From contig JANJXV010000037.1 in NCBI GenBank assembly GCA_024803745.1, positions 7,589,501-7,653,500 of the forward strand: 64,000 nucleotides of DNA, given 5' to 3'. The notes beneath the pieces are model-generated. The model was not told the origin of the DNA, did no database searches, and was given only the letters and a program-made list of their open reading frames with translations. This document shows positions 11,368 through 22,700 of the stretch, in pieces. The stretch is from Megascapheus bottae. Its lineage: Eukaryota; Chordata; Mammalia; Rodentia; Geomyidae. The translations under genes and the position numbers were made by a program. Each line of letters starts with the position of its first letter. Position 1 is the stretch's first letter.

Positions 11368-11650
11368 TTTATTGTAAGGTTGGAGCTTAAACTCCTACCA
11401 TCAAACTTAGTAGGCAAGTGCTCTACTTCTTTGTGCCAAACCTCTAGCACTTTTAGTTTTGGGTTTTTGTTTTTTTTTCCTATTTTTCAAATAGAGTCTT
11501 TCTTTTTCCTTTGAGCTGGCCTGGACCTCAGTCCTCCTATTTCAGCATACTACATATCTGGCAATGTTATTTCCCTTGCAAATAGTTTTCTCTGGCTGGT
11601 TTTGAATTTCAAGGCTTGATTCCCAAGTACCTAGACTGCTTTAAATACAA
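11368..11650 (-). repeat. Old antisense ID-like and B1-like segments
   Basis: ID-like piece at 11368-11455, then antisense B1-like text (aaatagagtctttctttttcc … gagctggcctggacctcag) and a third diverged piece to about 11650. Confidence 0.55.
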
Positions 11651-13038
11651 TTTTTTTTAATTTTATTTTTTATTGCATAGTTGAAACACTGTGGACTTAC
11701 TTTAACCAAGTTTTGCAATACTTGGCCAGGTCTTGATTATGTATTTGAACAATACTATTGGCCTATATCCTTATTTCTTTATGATCAATTCCTATCTGCT
11801 GCTATACTGTGTTATCTGGATATACTTTATGCATCTTTGCAACTTGTCACCACATTTTGCTAAGTACTTGAAATTGTTTATGAAACATAAATTAGAAAAA
11901 AATAAATAAAAATGAATGCAATTAAAAATTTCTTTGGAAAAAAATTTTTGATGAGTGCCCCACTCTCCCAGCCACCATTTAGTCAAAGGTTTGTAGCCTT
12001 TATAAAGAAGTCTGTTTTTCACAGCTGGTAAGGTTATGACCCTGTTTTAAAAGATAAGGCTTTTTTCCCCCTAACAAATAAAAAGGGCTGGTTGGTGGAA
12101 AGACTGTGGAATAAATACAATTCTCATCTCTGACAATGGTTCAAATCAAATACAGTGAAAAAGAGGTTAATAGTTTTCCTTGGAGCACAACAGACCAGAG
12201 CCCTTACAGTTCCCAGAAGTAAGGATTCGCCTTCATGTCAGTCTTTGAGAAGAGATCAGAGATTATAGGCTGAATCAGCCTCTCCAATCTTAAGTGTCTG
12301 TTCTGGTGGACTCAGGAAATATCAGTACTCAATGGAGGCCTGACCCTTTCTCTGTACCCCAATCATCCTAACAAACCAACTTCCCAGAACAGCAGTTTTT
12401 AACTCCAGTTTCTGAACTCTGTTCACTGACTAGAAAGAATCCAGAGGTTTATGACTTAGACAGGAAAGTAATTATACGTCCTTATTTCCACTGACATATA
12501 ACTGACATCACACATTTCCTTCTATTAAGAATGTAGGCAGCAAACTGCAGTGGCATTAACAGTGGTCTGCAATGTGTTCCAAAAACCATAGTTATTTTCC
12601 TAACATAATAGTTTCTACAGACATCTAGAAATATCACCACTTCTACATTTTGCCACAGACGCATCTTTTTTTCTGAAGAAAGAACTTGTTCACAAACAAA
12701 CATAGCTACTACTGTTATTTTCCTCACTTCACTACTACTATATCACAACTATGCCTTGAGGTATTTTAATAAATATATTTCAGTTACTGATTTCTACAAA
12801 TCTATATATTTTACATTTATATATTTAGAACATTACTCTCATTAGCCAAAGAGATAAAACTACATGAAAACAGATTGAGAATTCCTGCTTCAGCTCAATG
12901 TGATTCTGGAAACATGAACTACGGCACTGGGGAACTTAATGAGTCACTAAAAATTGGAAAACAGCAGGTAGCAGGTCTGACATCTCTCCAGATGCATGAC
13001 CTTCCATGAGAACAATGCCATCTGGTAAACCACTTTAC
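11651..13038. other. Intronic sequence upstream of the donor of the 66-nt exon's intron
   Basis: No exon or repeat recognised. Contains only short chance frames; A-rich at 11890-11945. Confidence 0.5.
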
Positions 13039-13104
13039 CTCTAGTTTCCACAGCATGGATACATTTCCTGATTATGCTGAAGCCAATGCTGTCCAACTGC
13101 GCAG
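13039..13104 (-). CDS. ARHGAP26: ARHGAP26 exon, start of RhoGAP domain (66 nt)
   Basis: On the minus strand this exon supplies the last two bases of a split codon (CT), then 21 codons beginning AQLDSIGFSIIRK and ending HAVETR, then a trailing G completed by the next exon to Gly. This is the N-terminal helix region of the GRAF1 RhoGAP domain, just before the arginine finger. The acceptor is ctcttacag and the donor is gtaaag at 13038-13033. Length and phase agree with both neighbours (T from 47444, GG from 7387). The 66 nt are a multiple of three with the same phase at both ends. Confidence 0.96.
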
Positions 13105-13264
13105 CTGTAAGAGGAAGAGAAGGACAGTCAGGTTCAGGTCGTGCAAATCAACTTCAGGGTAAGCTGTGACCAATTCAAGGTGAACCATTGCATGATATGG
13201 TCATGTGACCTTCAATGGAGAGATTTTTGTTAAATAATAAAAATAGATCTCAAAAATGAGCTGG

Positions 13265-13412
13265 CATCAATTAAGAACTACCATACACCAGTGAGCTCTA
13301 AGTGCTTTGCCTACATTATCTCATGGAGTTCTCATAGTAACTTCAAATTAGAATAATCTGCAACAGAATCTATAATCTATAACCAAAGAAATGGGAGCAC
13401 AGAGAAGAAACC
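13265..13412 (+). repeat. MIR SINE relic
   Basis: Pattern accatacaccag … ctaagtgctttgcctacattatctcatgg … ggagcacagagaag matches the MIR core. Confidence 0.7.
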
Positions 13413-13454
13413 TTTGGATTGAAATGTAAGACTGCCCATGGCCATTCCAATCAA

Positions 13455-13635
13455 AAATGTTGGGCATATGCTACATTCTAAGATCATCTCTTTTAATCCT
13501 AACAGGTCATCAAGGATAATGATGTCTATCAACAGCCCCATATTTCAGATGAAGAAACAGAAAACTAAGTATATTATCCAGTGCTGCAAAGTCAATATGT
13601 AAAGCTTGCTCCAGAGTCCATATCATCAAATGGCC
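13455..13635 (+). repeat. MIR SINE relic
   Basis: gctacattctaagatcatctcttttaatcctaac … tttcagatgaagaaacagaaaac … cttgctccagagtcc matches MIR order. Confidence 0.7.
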
Positions 13636-14489
13636 TTAAAGATGACCCTAAGTTAATGAATAATACTGTTCAGGTGACTAGAAAAAAAGAAAAAACAAAA
13701 TGAAAAGGGAGAAGAGAAAGAAAATAACCCCAAAGAAAATGAAAACAGCCAAGAACAAAAAAGCTGCTTAGGTTATAAATGTCCAGGCAGCACAGCCGCC
13801 CTTCCCTGTGGTGAGAGGCTCTTAACCTGTTTCACAACCTACTAGTGTCACTCAGAATATACACCCCACAGCAGCAACCACTCCCACCATGGAGAACCAG
13901 TTTCTAATCTGGCAGCTATGAGCATGAAAATTTACCAACCCTTCCCCCATGCTTTGATCCTGTGGTAAATGTGTACGGTTGTCTCCAAGAATGGGCTCTT
14001 CCTTGATCTCAGCACACTGGGACAAGGCCTACAACAGATCCATGATCAGAGTGGAACAAGATGTGGCTGAGAGTGTGAAGACAAGTCATTTCAAGTGATT
14101 TGTCATGTGATCATCCAGGGTGGTGGTGGTGGGGGAGGTTCATGAGGCGAGAGGGAGAACCCAACTTGTCATATACGAGAACTGAGCTTATCCTGAGAAT
14201 CTGAACTTATTCTGGCTCATCCAAATGAAATCATTCTCAAATCCTTGGTATAATCAGATCTAAGATGATCTGAAAAATCACTGAGGAGAGCCAAAATCAA
14301 AGTAAAACGAAAAAAAACTCTCTAAAATCTCTTTCCAAAGTGAAATACTTTTATTATGTATCATAAATTCACTCTACTTGTAAGATAGTAAGTACAGAAT
14401 CAGAATACAAGAAAATAACAGCCACCAATCCCAGAAAATTATCTGCCACACAAATCATTCTTTTTATTCCCTAAGACAGTTAAGAAGCT
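13636..14489. other. Intronic sequence, nothing recognised
   Basis: An A-rich run lies at about 13680-13760; a short GGT run at 14117-14133. No other structure seen. Confidence 0.5.
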
Positions 14490-15060
14490 GATGGTTAGTT
14501 TTCTTGATAATGGCCATTCTAACTGGGCTGAGGTAAAATCTCAATGTTGTTTTGTTTTGCACTGCTTTTGTGGCCAGAGATGTGGAACATTTCTTCACAT
14601 GTCCATTGGTCATTCTTACTTTTTTCTAAAGATGTCTCTTTAATGCACTTATCAATTGGGTTGATTTTTCTTTGAGGGTTTATTTGGAGGGGGTAATTTT
14701 TTAAGCTCTAAGTATATTTTAGATATGAGGCCCTTGTCTGATACATAGCTGGTAAAAAAAAAAATGCCCCTCATCCAGTAGGCTTTTGGTTTATCTTATG
14801 AGCTATCTCCTTTGTCATGCAGAAACTGGTCCGTTTGATTGAATCCCATATACCTAGTCTTTTTAACTTCTTGTGATTTTGGATCTTTACTTCAGAAATT
14901 TCAATGCATGCCACGGCACGCTAGGGTTTTCCTCACCCCTTCCTGTAATATTTTCATGGTATCTGGTCTTTGATTCATTTCGAATTGATTCTGGTGTAGG
15001 GTGATTTGTACAACTGATCATATAAAATAATATTTCTCTAAATGAACTCCAAGAAGTGAA
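14490..15060 (-). mobile_element. LINE-1 ORF2 fragment, antisense
   Basis: Reverse of the C-terminal ORF2 region: antisense of the 'protected' motif at 14510-14545, acatgtccattggtcattc, and ttcgaattgattctggtgtagg near 14980. It is directly followed by a sense 3' UTR at 15090, which suggests an inversion. Confidence 0.75.
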
Positions 15061-15089
15061 AACAAGAGGTTCCCACCCCCCACACACTT

Positions 15090-15302
15090 TGGTGATGTTT
15101 GTTTTCTTTTCCTTTTGTCTTATTTGCATATCTATTTTGGGGAGGTTTTAGGAGGGGGCACAGAAAGGGACAAAGGGTAAACAAATGCAGCAGTGGTACT
15201 TGATAGACACCATGTTGAAAACTGTAAAATTTTGGAGTAAAGGAGGGAAAAAATGAAAGAAGGCAGGGGAAGGGGTGATATTGTTCAAAAAGAATCATAC
15301 TC
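15090..15302 (+). mobile_element. LINE-1 3' UTR, sense
   Basis: Matches the 3' UTR variant also seen at 15720-16070 and 24580-24870 (ttggggag … cacagaaa … acaaagggt-aa … ttgttcaaaaagaa). Confidence 0.75.
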
Positions 15303-15534
15303 TTAGCTGAGTGCTGGTGACTCAAAACTGTAATCCTAGTTACTCAATAGGCCAAGATCTTAGGGTGACAGTTCAAAGCCAGCCTTAGCAGAAAGTCTTT
15401 GCGACTCTTACTCCCATTAACCTCTAGAAAACTGGAAATGGCACTGTGGCTCAAAGTGGTTGAGCAATAGCCTTAAGCAAAAGAGGACAACACTCAGGCT
15501 CTGAGTTCAAGTGCTCCAACTGATCAAAAACAAA
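15303..15534 (+). repeat. B1-like/tRNA-like composite SINE
   Basis: Left half (actgtaatcctagttactcaataggc … ttcaaagccagcc), right half (ggaaatggcactgtggctcaaag … gagttcaag). Confidence 0.85.
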
Positions 15535-15659
15535 CCAGCCAATCTCGTTTCAATATCTTGGAGTTTGTTTGACTGACATCATTTTTATTGTCATATGTAC
15601 ATTACTATTGAGCTATTGCAATCATGCCTAGCCTAGACATATCCTAATAATTACAAATT

Positions 15660-16075
15660 AGGGAAACCATGGAGCCTATGATTCTAAAGGTTTCTGTGTG
15701 TGTGTGTGTGTGTGTGTGTTAATGCATTGTGTGAGTTATTTCTGTTTTCTCTTATTATCCTCCTTTGGTTTATCCCTGATGTCACTGGTTTTGATTTTGG
15801 TACCCGATGTCTTGTATATACATTTATCTGATTTGGGGAAGAGAAGGAGAATCACAAAATGATGAGATAAAGGACAAAGAGTGAACCCATGAAACAGTGA
15901 TATTCACAAGACACTATCTTTACAATTTGGGGGGGAGAGAGGAGTCAGGGGGATTTCAAGTGGGAGAAAAGGAGAGGTAACACTGACCAGAAATGTACTC
16001 ATTCCCTTACTTACGTAACTGTAACCACCCTGTATATCACTTTTACAATAAAATAAAGTATTATTTAAAAATAAG
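15660..16075 (+). mobile_element. LINE-1 3' UTR with (TG)n
   Basis: ccatggagcctatgattctaaagg, a (TG) run at 15695-15719, then the same 3' UTR variant as 24580-24870, ending acaataaaataaag. Confidence 0.75.
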
Positions 16076-16372
16076 GACTCTTGTGTGATTATTGTTCTTA
16101 ATGTACTATGTTACCTCTCCTTTTTTGCCTTTATGGTTAATCTCATGTTGTTATTGTATCTGACTTTGTTACCTAGTATGTTGTGTATATGTTTATTTGT
16201 TTATTTGAAATACAGAAGAGAAGGGAGAAAACAAGATGATTGGGAGGGGGTGGAAGGAGGGAAATGGGGACAAATCATGAGAGGGGGTATCAATGTGTGA
16301 GAAGTAATGCACCTATTACTTGACACATGTAACTGTAACACCTCTATATATTGTTCTGAAATTTTAAAAAAA
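16076..16372 (+). mobile_element. LINE-1 3' UTR (second subfamily)
   Basis: gattattgttcttaatgtac … ggaaatggggacaaatc … agaagtaatgcacctatt … A tract. It is the same 3' UTR type as the L1s ending near 24150 and 50270. Confidence 0.85.
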
Positions 16373-16380
16373 AAGTACTC

Positions 16381-16552
16381 TTGGCCAGGGGTGTGGTCTA
16401 GTGGTAGAGTGCTTGCCTAGCATGAACAAAGACCTGGGTTCACTACCACATACATAGGAAAAAGCCTGAAAAGCTCAAGTGGCAGAGGTCTAGCCTTTAA
16501 AAAGCCCAAGGACAGTGCTTAGTCCCTGAGTTCAAACTCCAGGACTGACAAA
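16381..16552 (+). repeat. IDL-Geo-type composite SINE
   Basis: Both halves present. Inserted in the L1 tail, with aaaagtactctt before and aaaagtattctt after as a slightly diverged target duplication. Confidence 0.88.
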
Positions 16553-16755
16553 AAAGTATTCTTTACCTGACATACACTATATATCACCTTTATAATACCA
16601 ATGAAAGTGCATAACAAACAAGCCTGTTAACTAACCCCCTAGGATTTTCAGTACAGAGCAAGTATTTACACTGATTGGAAGCTATACACCAGACTGGGAT
16701 AATTTTTCCAGATAAAACTCAACTAAACTAAAAATTTTCAAATGCAGTTATAATA

Positions 16756-17560
16756 GTTGTTGGACTCCAGAGCATAATTTTTTTAGCAGTTTTGCCAAAA
16801 TATAATTAACGCATTATAAAGTTCACCCACTTTTAGTGCACAATTTCTTGTGTATTTGCAAAGCCAGGCATTCATTACCACTGGCTCCAGACACTGTTGT
16901 ACCTCTTCCCTCCAAAAACCCTATTTACTCTTCATTTTTCCCATCCTCCCATTTCTGGATTGACCATAAACTGACTTTCATTCTTTATGAAATTACCTAT
17001 TTATATATGTTCCATGCATGTGAAATCATAAACATATCATCTTTCCTGTATAGCTTCTTTCACTTAAATTTTCAAGGTTCATCCCTGTAGCATAAGCATT
17101 TCACTCCTTCTAGGGCTCAGTAATATATTGTATCTATATATCTATTCATATCCATATATACCATATAGTAAGCAGTCATCAGTGTTTTGACATTTCCATT
17201 GTTTTCATTTGTGTTATTGTTTATAATGCTACTTTGAACATCTGTGTCCAAGTCTATTAGGATACACATTTTCATTCTAATGAGCAGAATTGCTGGTCAT
17301 AGGATAAATCTATGCTTGACTTCTTGAGGGACTGTAAAATTGTTTTCCAAAGCAGCTGTACCATTTTACATTGCCATTAGTGAGGTGTAAGTGTTCCAAT
17401 TTCCTCACATCCTTGCCAACATTTATTATGGTCTTTTTTTATTATAGTCATCCTAGTGGGTGTCAAAAGTTATTTCTCTGTGGTTTTGATTTGCATTTCC
17501 CTGATGATTAATGATGTTGGGCATCTTTTCATGTAGAAGAGAGGACATTCATTCCTTTGT
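16756..17560 (-). mobile_element. Ancient LINE-1 (L1M-like), antisense
   Basis: Reverse of an old L1 3' end: aagttcacccacttttagtg, tttcacttaaattttcaagg, ttcatccctgtagcataag, ttttccaaagcagctgtacc, cattgccattag-tgaggtg, gtggttttgatttgcatttc. No frame survives. Confidence 0.85.
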
Positions 17561-18284
17561 ACAGTAGTCAGAATACAGCCTGCTGGAAAGTATTTGTCAG
17601 GGAATTACTTTTTTTGTGCTTAAGAGGTTTCCAAAATGTTTATTCAAGAGGCAGTTGAAGTCTTTTAGTTCTTCTTTTGAGAGGTATTTAGAGACTCTTT
17701 TCAAAGTCAGGGTCCTGAAAGGAGTTTGGGGGAGGGAGAACAATCACTGTGCACAGTGCTTTGGGAGCTGCTGAGACTGACTTTGAATCTAACATTTTAA
17801 GAGCAGGTTTGTGAAAGTTGTCTTATTCTACATCTCAGTGAACTTTGCCCTGCAAAAGACCATTTTCTAACCCATAAATATCAAGAAATATTTTGGAAAA
17901 TTGGAAAAACCCTGACCCCAGTGGTTAAATGATGAGACATAAGCCCAATAGTAGAAAAACAAAGACAGAGTTGAGCAAAACCCTGTCAAGGAAAACCAGT
18001 CCTGGAGCCTTTTTGGTGACACTGTCAGAAATAATATCCTTATCAATGTAAGAAGAATGTTGTAGAAAGGACTAATGGAACTTTCAGTATATATGCAGCA
18101 AAAATTTAATTATAACAACCTACATTAACTACTGCTTTGAGAAAACCGGGCAAAATTAAGAACCTCTAAATTCAATTTCTGAGTAAAGTATCCTCCTTTG
18201 GTTTTCCCAGTATTAAATTTGCTCCAATTTATTATATGCCAACCAAACCCTTTTGTACAGAACTGGCACATAAAAGTTGGTTGT
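17561..18284. other. Intronic sequence, nothing recognised
   Basis: No exon or nameable repeat seen. Confidence 0.5.
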
Positions 18285-18516
18285 TACCAGCACAGTGGCT
18301 CACGCCTGTAATCTCAGAAGGCTGAGATCTGAGGATCAAGATTCAAAGCCTGCCAGAGCACAGAAGGACTTGAGACCCTTATCTCCAATTAACCTCTAGA
18401 AAACGGGAATAAGGGCTTGGCTCAAGGGTAGGGCAGTAGCCTTGGGCAGAAGAGCTCAGGGACAGCTCCCAGGCCTAGTTCAAGCCCCATGACCACCCAC
18501 ATCAAAAAAAAAAAAA
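18285..18516 (+). repeat. B1-like/tRNA-like composite SINE
   Basis: cagtggctcacgcctgtaatc … ctccaattaacctctagaaaacgg … agagctcagggacagctccc … poly(A) at 18508-18521. Confidence 0.9.
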
Positions 18517-18869
18517 ATTGATTGTCTACAACTGGAGCCTGAGAAGTGGTGCTGGCAACACCATCATTCAAAAGGGCAAAGGATTTCCTAGAGGCAGCTT
18601 AGCCTGATGTCTGCCCCCAACACTAGTGGAAGTTCCTCCCCTGGGCGGGGCCACAGTCCTGTAAACAAAACTCTTTGTGACTCCATCGTTTTTGGGTTTT
18701 TTTTCTGCTCAATCAAGCAAACTGATCAGAAAAACCTCAAAGCCAAATCACAAAAGAAAAAGACTTTTTGAAGGGTTTGAATCCAGAATTTAGTGGAGAC
18801 ACAAATTTCCTATCCTGTCGTTCCCCGCCCCCCAAAAAACCCAAAACTAAAGAATACCCTTTTTTTTCT
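18517..18869. other. Intronic sequence, nothing recognised
   Basis: Includes a short GC-rich patch (cctgggcggggccacag, about 18638) but no clear element. Confidence 0.45.
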
Positions 18870-19160
18870 TTTTTCTACCCTTTTTAAAAAAATTTTTATT
18901 GTAATTAATAAAAGGGTTACATGATATTTGCCAGATAGAAGGTGCATTAATTCACATACATTGATACCTTTCACATGTCTTGGTACCCATTACCTTCCCC
19001 CCCTCCCCCCACTCCCCCACCCGTCTTGGTTTTCCCCCCTTCCCTATCAAATTTCAAATATCTACCCTTTTTTATTTGCATTTTTATGTGTTATTTTTTT
19101 TGCCATTTTACCTCCATTTTTTTAAATGTTATGATTCGTTTCTTTTTGTTTTGTTTTGCG
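18870..19160 (-). mobile_element. LINE-1 3' end, antisense
   Basis: Reverse of the 16076-16372 type 3' UTR (ttattgtaattaataaaagg, ccagatagaaggtgcattaa, tcttggtacccattaccttc), then C- and T-rich antisense of the purine-rich UTR. Confidence 0.82.
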
Positions 19161-19284
19161 CTTTCTTTCTGTCATTGTGGTCATTCCTAGAAACATAGTG
19201 ACAGCACTGGGTACAAACTGGATACAAATGATATTTATATTGATACAATCACATGCTTTTTAATCTGTTGGATCTTTTTTCATA

Positions 19285-19400
19285 TATTTTTTATTGTACT
19301 TAATAGAAGGATTACATGATATTTGCCAGATAGATGGTGCATTAATTCCCATACACTGATACCCTTTCAAATGTCTTGGTCCCCATTTCCCTCTCCCGCA
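19285..19400 (-). mobile_element. Second LINE-1 3' end, antisense
   Basis: Repeats the terminal 3' UTR in the same antisense direction (ttattgtacttaatagaagg, gatggtgcattaattcccat, cttggtccccatttccctc). Confidence 0.8.
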
Positions 19401-19780
19401 ATTCTGTTGTTTCTTAACCCTAGTATTTCTTGTCTAAGAACTCACAATTGTGTGGGATCTCCCCCCACCTTTTTTCTTGATTTTCTTTTTCTTTTTTTTA
19501 ATTTTTACTTTAAAAAATTTTTATCATTGAACTCTCCTATATATACACGTTCCTCTCTTCTCTATATCTTCTTATTACTCTTCTTATTTTCATAAGTTTT
19601 ATCTTAGTTTTTCTAAATTTTGTACTCAACTATTTTACCTTTCTACCACCTTAGGTCAGTTATCCTTACGCTATCCCTTTTCTTCATTACTATATTAATC
19701 TTACTCTCCTACATTACTCATTTCTTATCTCTCCTCTTGTCTTTCGTACTATTTTTCTATCTCTGGTCCTCTGTTCATCC
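19401..19780. other. Pyrimidine/T-rich stretch before L1
   Basis: Strongly T-rich with scattered C. It may be L1 5' UTR or antisense L1 remains; I cannot decide. Confidence 0.4.
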
Positions 19781-22700
19781 TTCAACTCTTATAATGCATG
19801 GATCTACTGTTGATGGTTGTTGAGCAATACTGTATATCTAGGTGTTCAATTATACTGTGGGTCCAGAGGGACTTAAATACAATATAGATTGGATTGGAGG
19901 GTTTATTTTTTTGGTCATAAAACGGTGATCAGTGGTGGTATTAGACTTCTCTGTAAGTGCACAAAAAGATAGAGAGAGTGATAATACCAATCTAAAATTG
20001 TGAAGATCTACTCTCTGGCCAGCTAAAGAGCTCTAGGTTGGTTATATCTTGAAAATTGTAATCTTGTGCATTAATCTTGCTCCCATTTTCAAATGGGCAG
20101 AAAAAGAAACTCAAGAAAAATGGTGAATCAAGGACTAGCATCTCCCACCCAATATAAATAAAAAATGGAGCAGTCAATGGCAAAACTAGAGAAAAGTCCT
20201 CTAAATGCTATACAAATGCAACTGATAAACATGATTAATGAAAAGTTTGAAAACATACAGAAAGGAAAACATACATGAGGAAGCCATAGCTAAAGGAGAT
20301 GAAACCATAAACAAGGTGATAGGTGTATGAGAAGCCATAAAGGAGGCCATAATAAAGGATTTACAAAGAAAATTGGATGAATTCATGTAATCCACACACA
20401 AAAACCTGAATGAACTCCAACAAATATCGAATGAGAGTAAAGCTGCTGAGCTAACCACTCAAACGGAAATCAAGGAGTTACAGAAGTCCATACGTGACCT
20501 AAAACAAGAGATGCGAGGCATCAAAAATGAGCAATTAGAAGGGAGGGAGATAAAGAATAAAGTAGAAAGTTTTGATAGCACGTTATACAATGAAGAAGAG
20601 AAAGGGTTGAAGATAATTTAGTTATAGAGAAAGGGCAGAAAATGAGTCAAACGAAATCTAGGAAATATGAGAGAGCGCTTCAGGAGGTCCAAGATACAAA
20701 CAGGAAGCCTAATTTAAGGCTAACTGGTATTGAGGAGGGCCTGGAGAAAGAGGTCAATGGTATTGGAAATATACTTCAGAAATTCAACAGTTTATGAAAT
20801 TTAAAAAAAGGATCACACAAAATACCAGCTCCTTTAGGACACAGCAAAGGCAGTACTCACAGGAAAATGTATAGCTCTGAGTGCCTAGCTTTAAAAATTG
20901 GAAAAAATCACAAACCAACAATTTAACGTCGCACCTTAAGCTCTTGGAAAAAGAGCAACAAACCAAACCTAATCCCAGTAGAAGGAAGCAAATTATTAAA
21001 ATCAAAGCAGAATTAAATGAATTGGAGTCCAAAAAAACCATAGAAAGAATCAACAAAACAAGGAGTTGGTTCTTTGAAAAAAATTAACAAAATTGACAGA
21101 CCTTTAGCAAATCTTACCAAAAAAGAAGGGAGCACACCCAAATAAACAAAATCACAGATGAAAATAGTAATATCACTAAGATCCAGAGCATCATGAGGGA
21201 ATACTTTTCAAACCTCTATGCCAACAAATTTGAGAATCTAGAAGAAATGGATGAATTTCTAGCCAATCTTAACATACCCACACTGAACCAAGAAGACCTA
21301 ACCCAACTAAACAGACCTATTTCAAGCACTGAAATAGAAATGGCAATAAGAGACTTTCCATGCAAGAAAAGCCCAGGGCCAGATGGACTCACAGCTGAAT
21401 TCTATTAGGTCTTCAAAGCAGAGCTCACACCAAGACTCCTCAAGCTCTTCAACAAAACTGAAAACAAAGGTTCTTTTCCAAACTCATTCTACGAAGCCAC
21501 TATAACCCTCATCACAAAACCAGACTGAGATTCATCAAAGAAAGAGAACTACAGACCCATTGTTTTGATGAATATTGATGCAAAACTTCTCAACAAAATA
21601 CCAGCCAACCGTCTTCAGCAACTCATCAAAAAAATTATACACTATGATCAAACAGGATGCAAAGCTGGTTTAACTCACGCAAATCAATTAATATAATTCA
21701 ACACATCAACAGGAGCAAGGACAAGAATCACATGATTGTCTCAATAGAAGCAGAAAAAGAACTTGACAAGATCCAACACCCCTTTATGCTAAAAGCTCTG
21801 GGGAAACTAGGAATCCATGGAACATTTCTCAGTATCATAAAGGCTGTGTATGAAAACTCCACATCTAGCATTACACTTATTGGCAACAAGCTAAAACCAT
21901 TCCCTCTAAAATCAGGAATGAGACAAGGATGCCCACTTTCTCCACTCCCCTTTAACATAGTATTACAATTCCTAATCAGGGCAATAAGGAAAGAAGCAAG
22001 CATAAAGGGCATCCAAGTAGGGAAAGATGAAGTGAAACTTTCCCTCTTTGCAGATGATATGATTCCATATTTAAAGAACCCTGTAGACTCCATTCCCAAG
22101 CTGCTTGAGCTGATTCAAAACTTTAGCAAGGTAGCAGGGTATAAAATTAACCCTCAAAAATTAACTGCCTTCCTATATGCCAACAATCAGTAAAGTAACT
22201 CCTTTTGCAATAGCCTCAAAGAAAATAAAGTACCTAGGAATTTGTGTAAAGGACGTTTCTGATGAAAACTTTAAAACCCTGAAAAAGGAAATTAAAGCAT
22301 AACTGAGGAAATGGAAAAAACCTCGCATGCTCCTTGATTGGAAGAATTAACATCGAGAAAATGGCAATCTTGCCAAGAGCTATCTACGAATTCAGCGCAA
22401 TACCCATCAATATCCCAATGTCATTCTTTAAAGAAATAGAAGAAGCAATCCAAAATTTCATATGGAATAATAAAAAACCCTGTATAGCAAAAACACTTCT
22501 TGCAGAAAGTACAGCACAGAAAGAATTTCAATACCAAACTTTAGAATCTATTATAGAGCTATAGTGACCAAAACAGCTTGGTACTGGCACAAGAACAGGC
22601 CTAAAGACCAATGGAATAGAACTGAGGACCCAGATATTAACCCACAGACCTATGGCTACCTCATCTTTGACAAGGGAGCCAAAAAAATAGAATGGAAGAA

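Noticed and set aside
21657..22193. A 178-codon reverse transcriptase frame as a host gene
   Set aside because: It is the ORF2 fragment of a mutated L1, with stops on both sides and missing domains.
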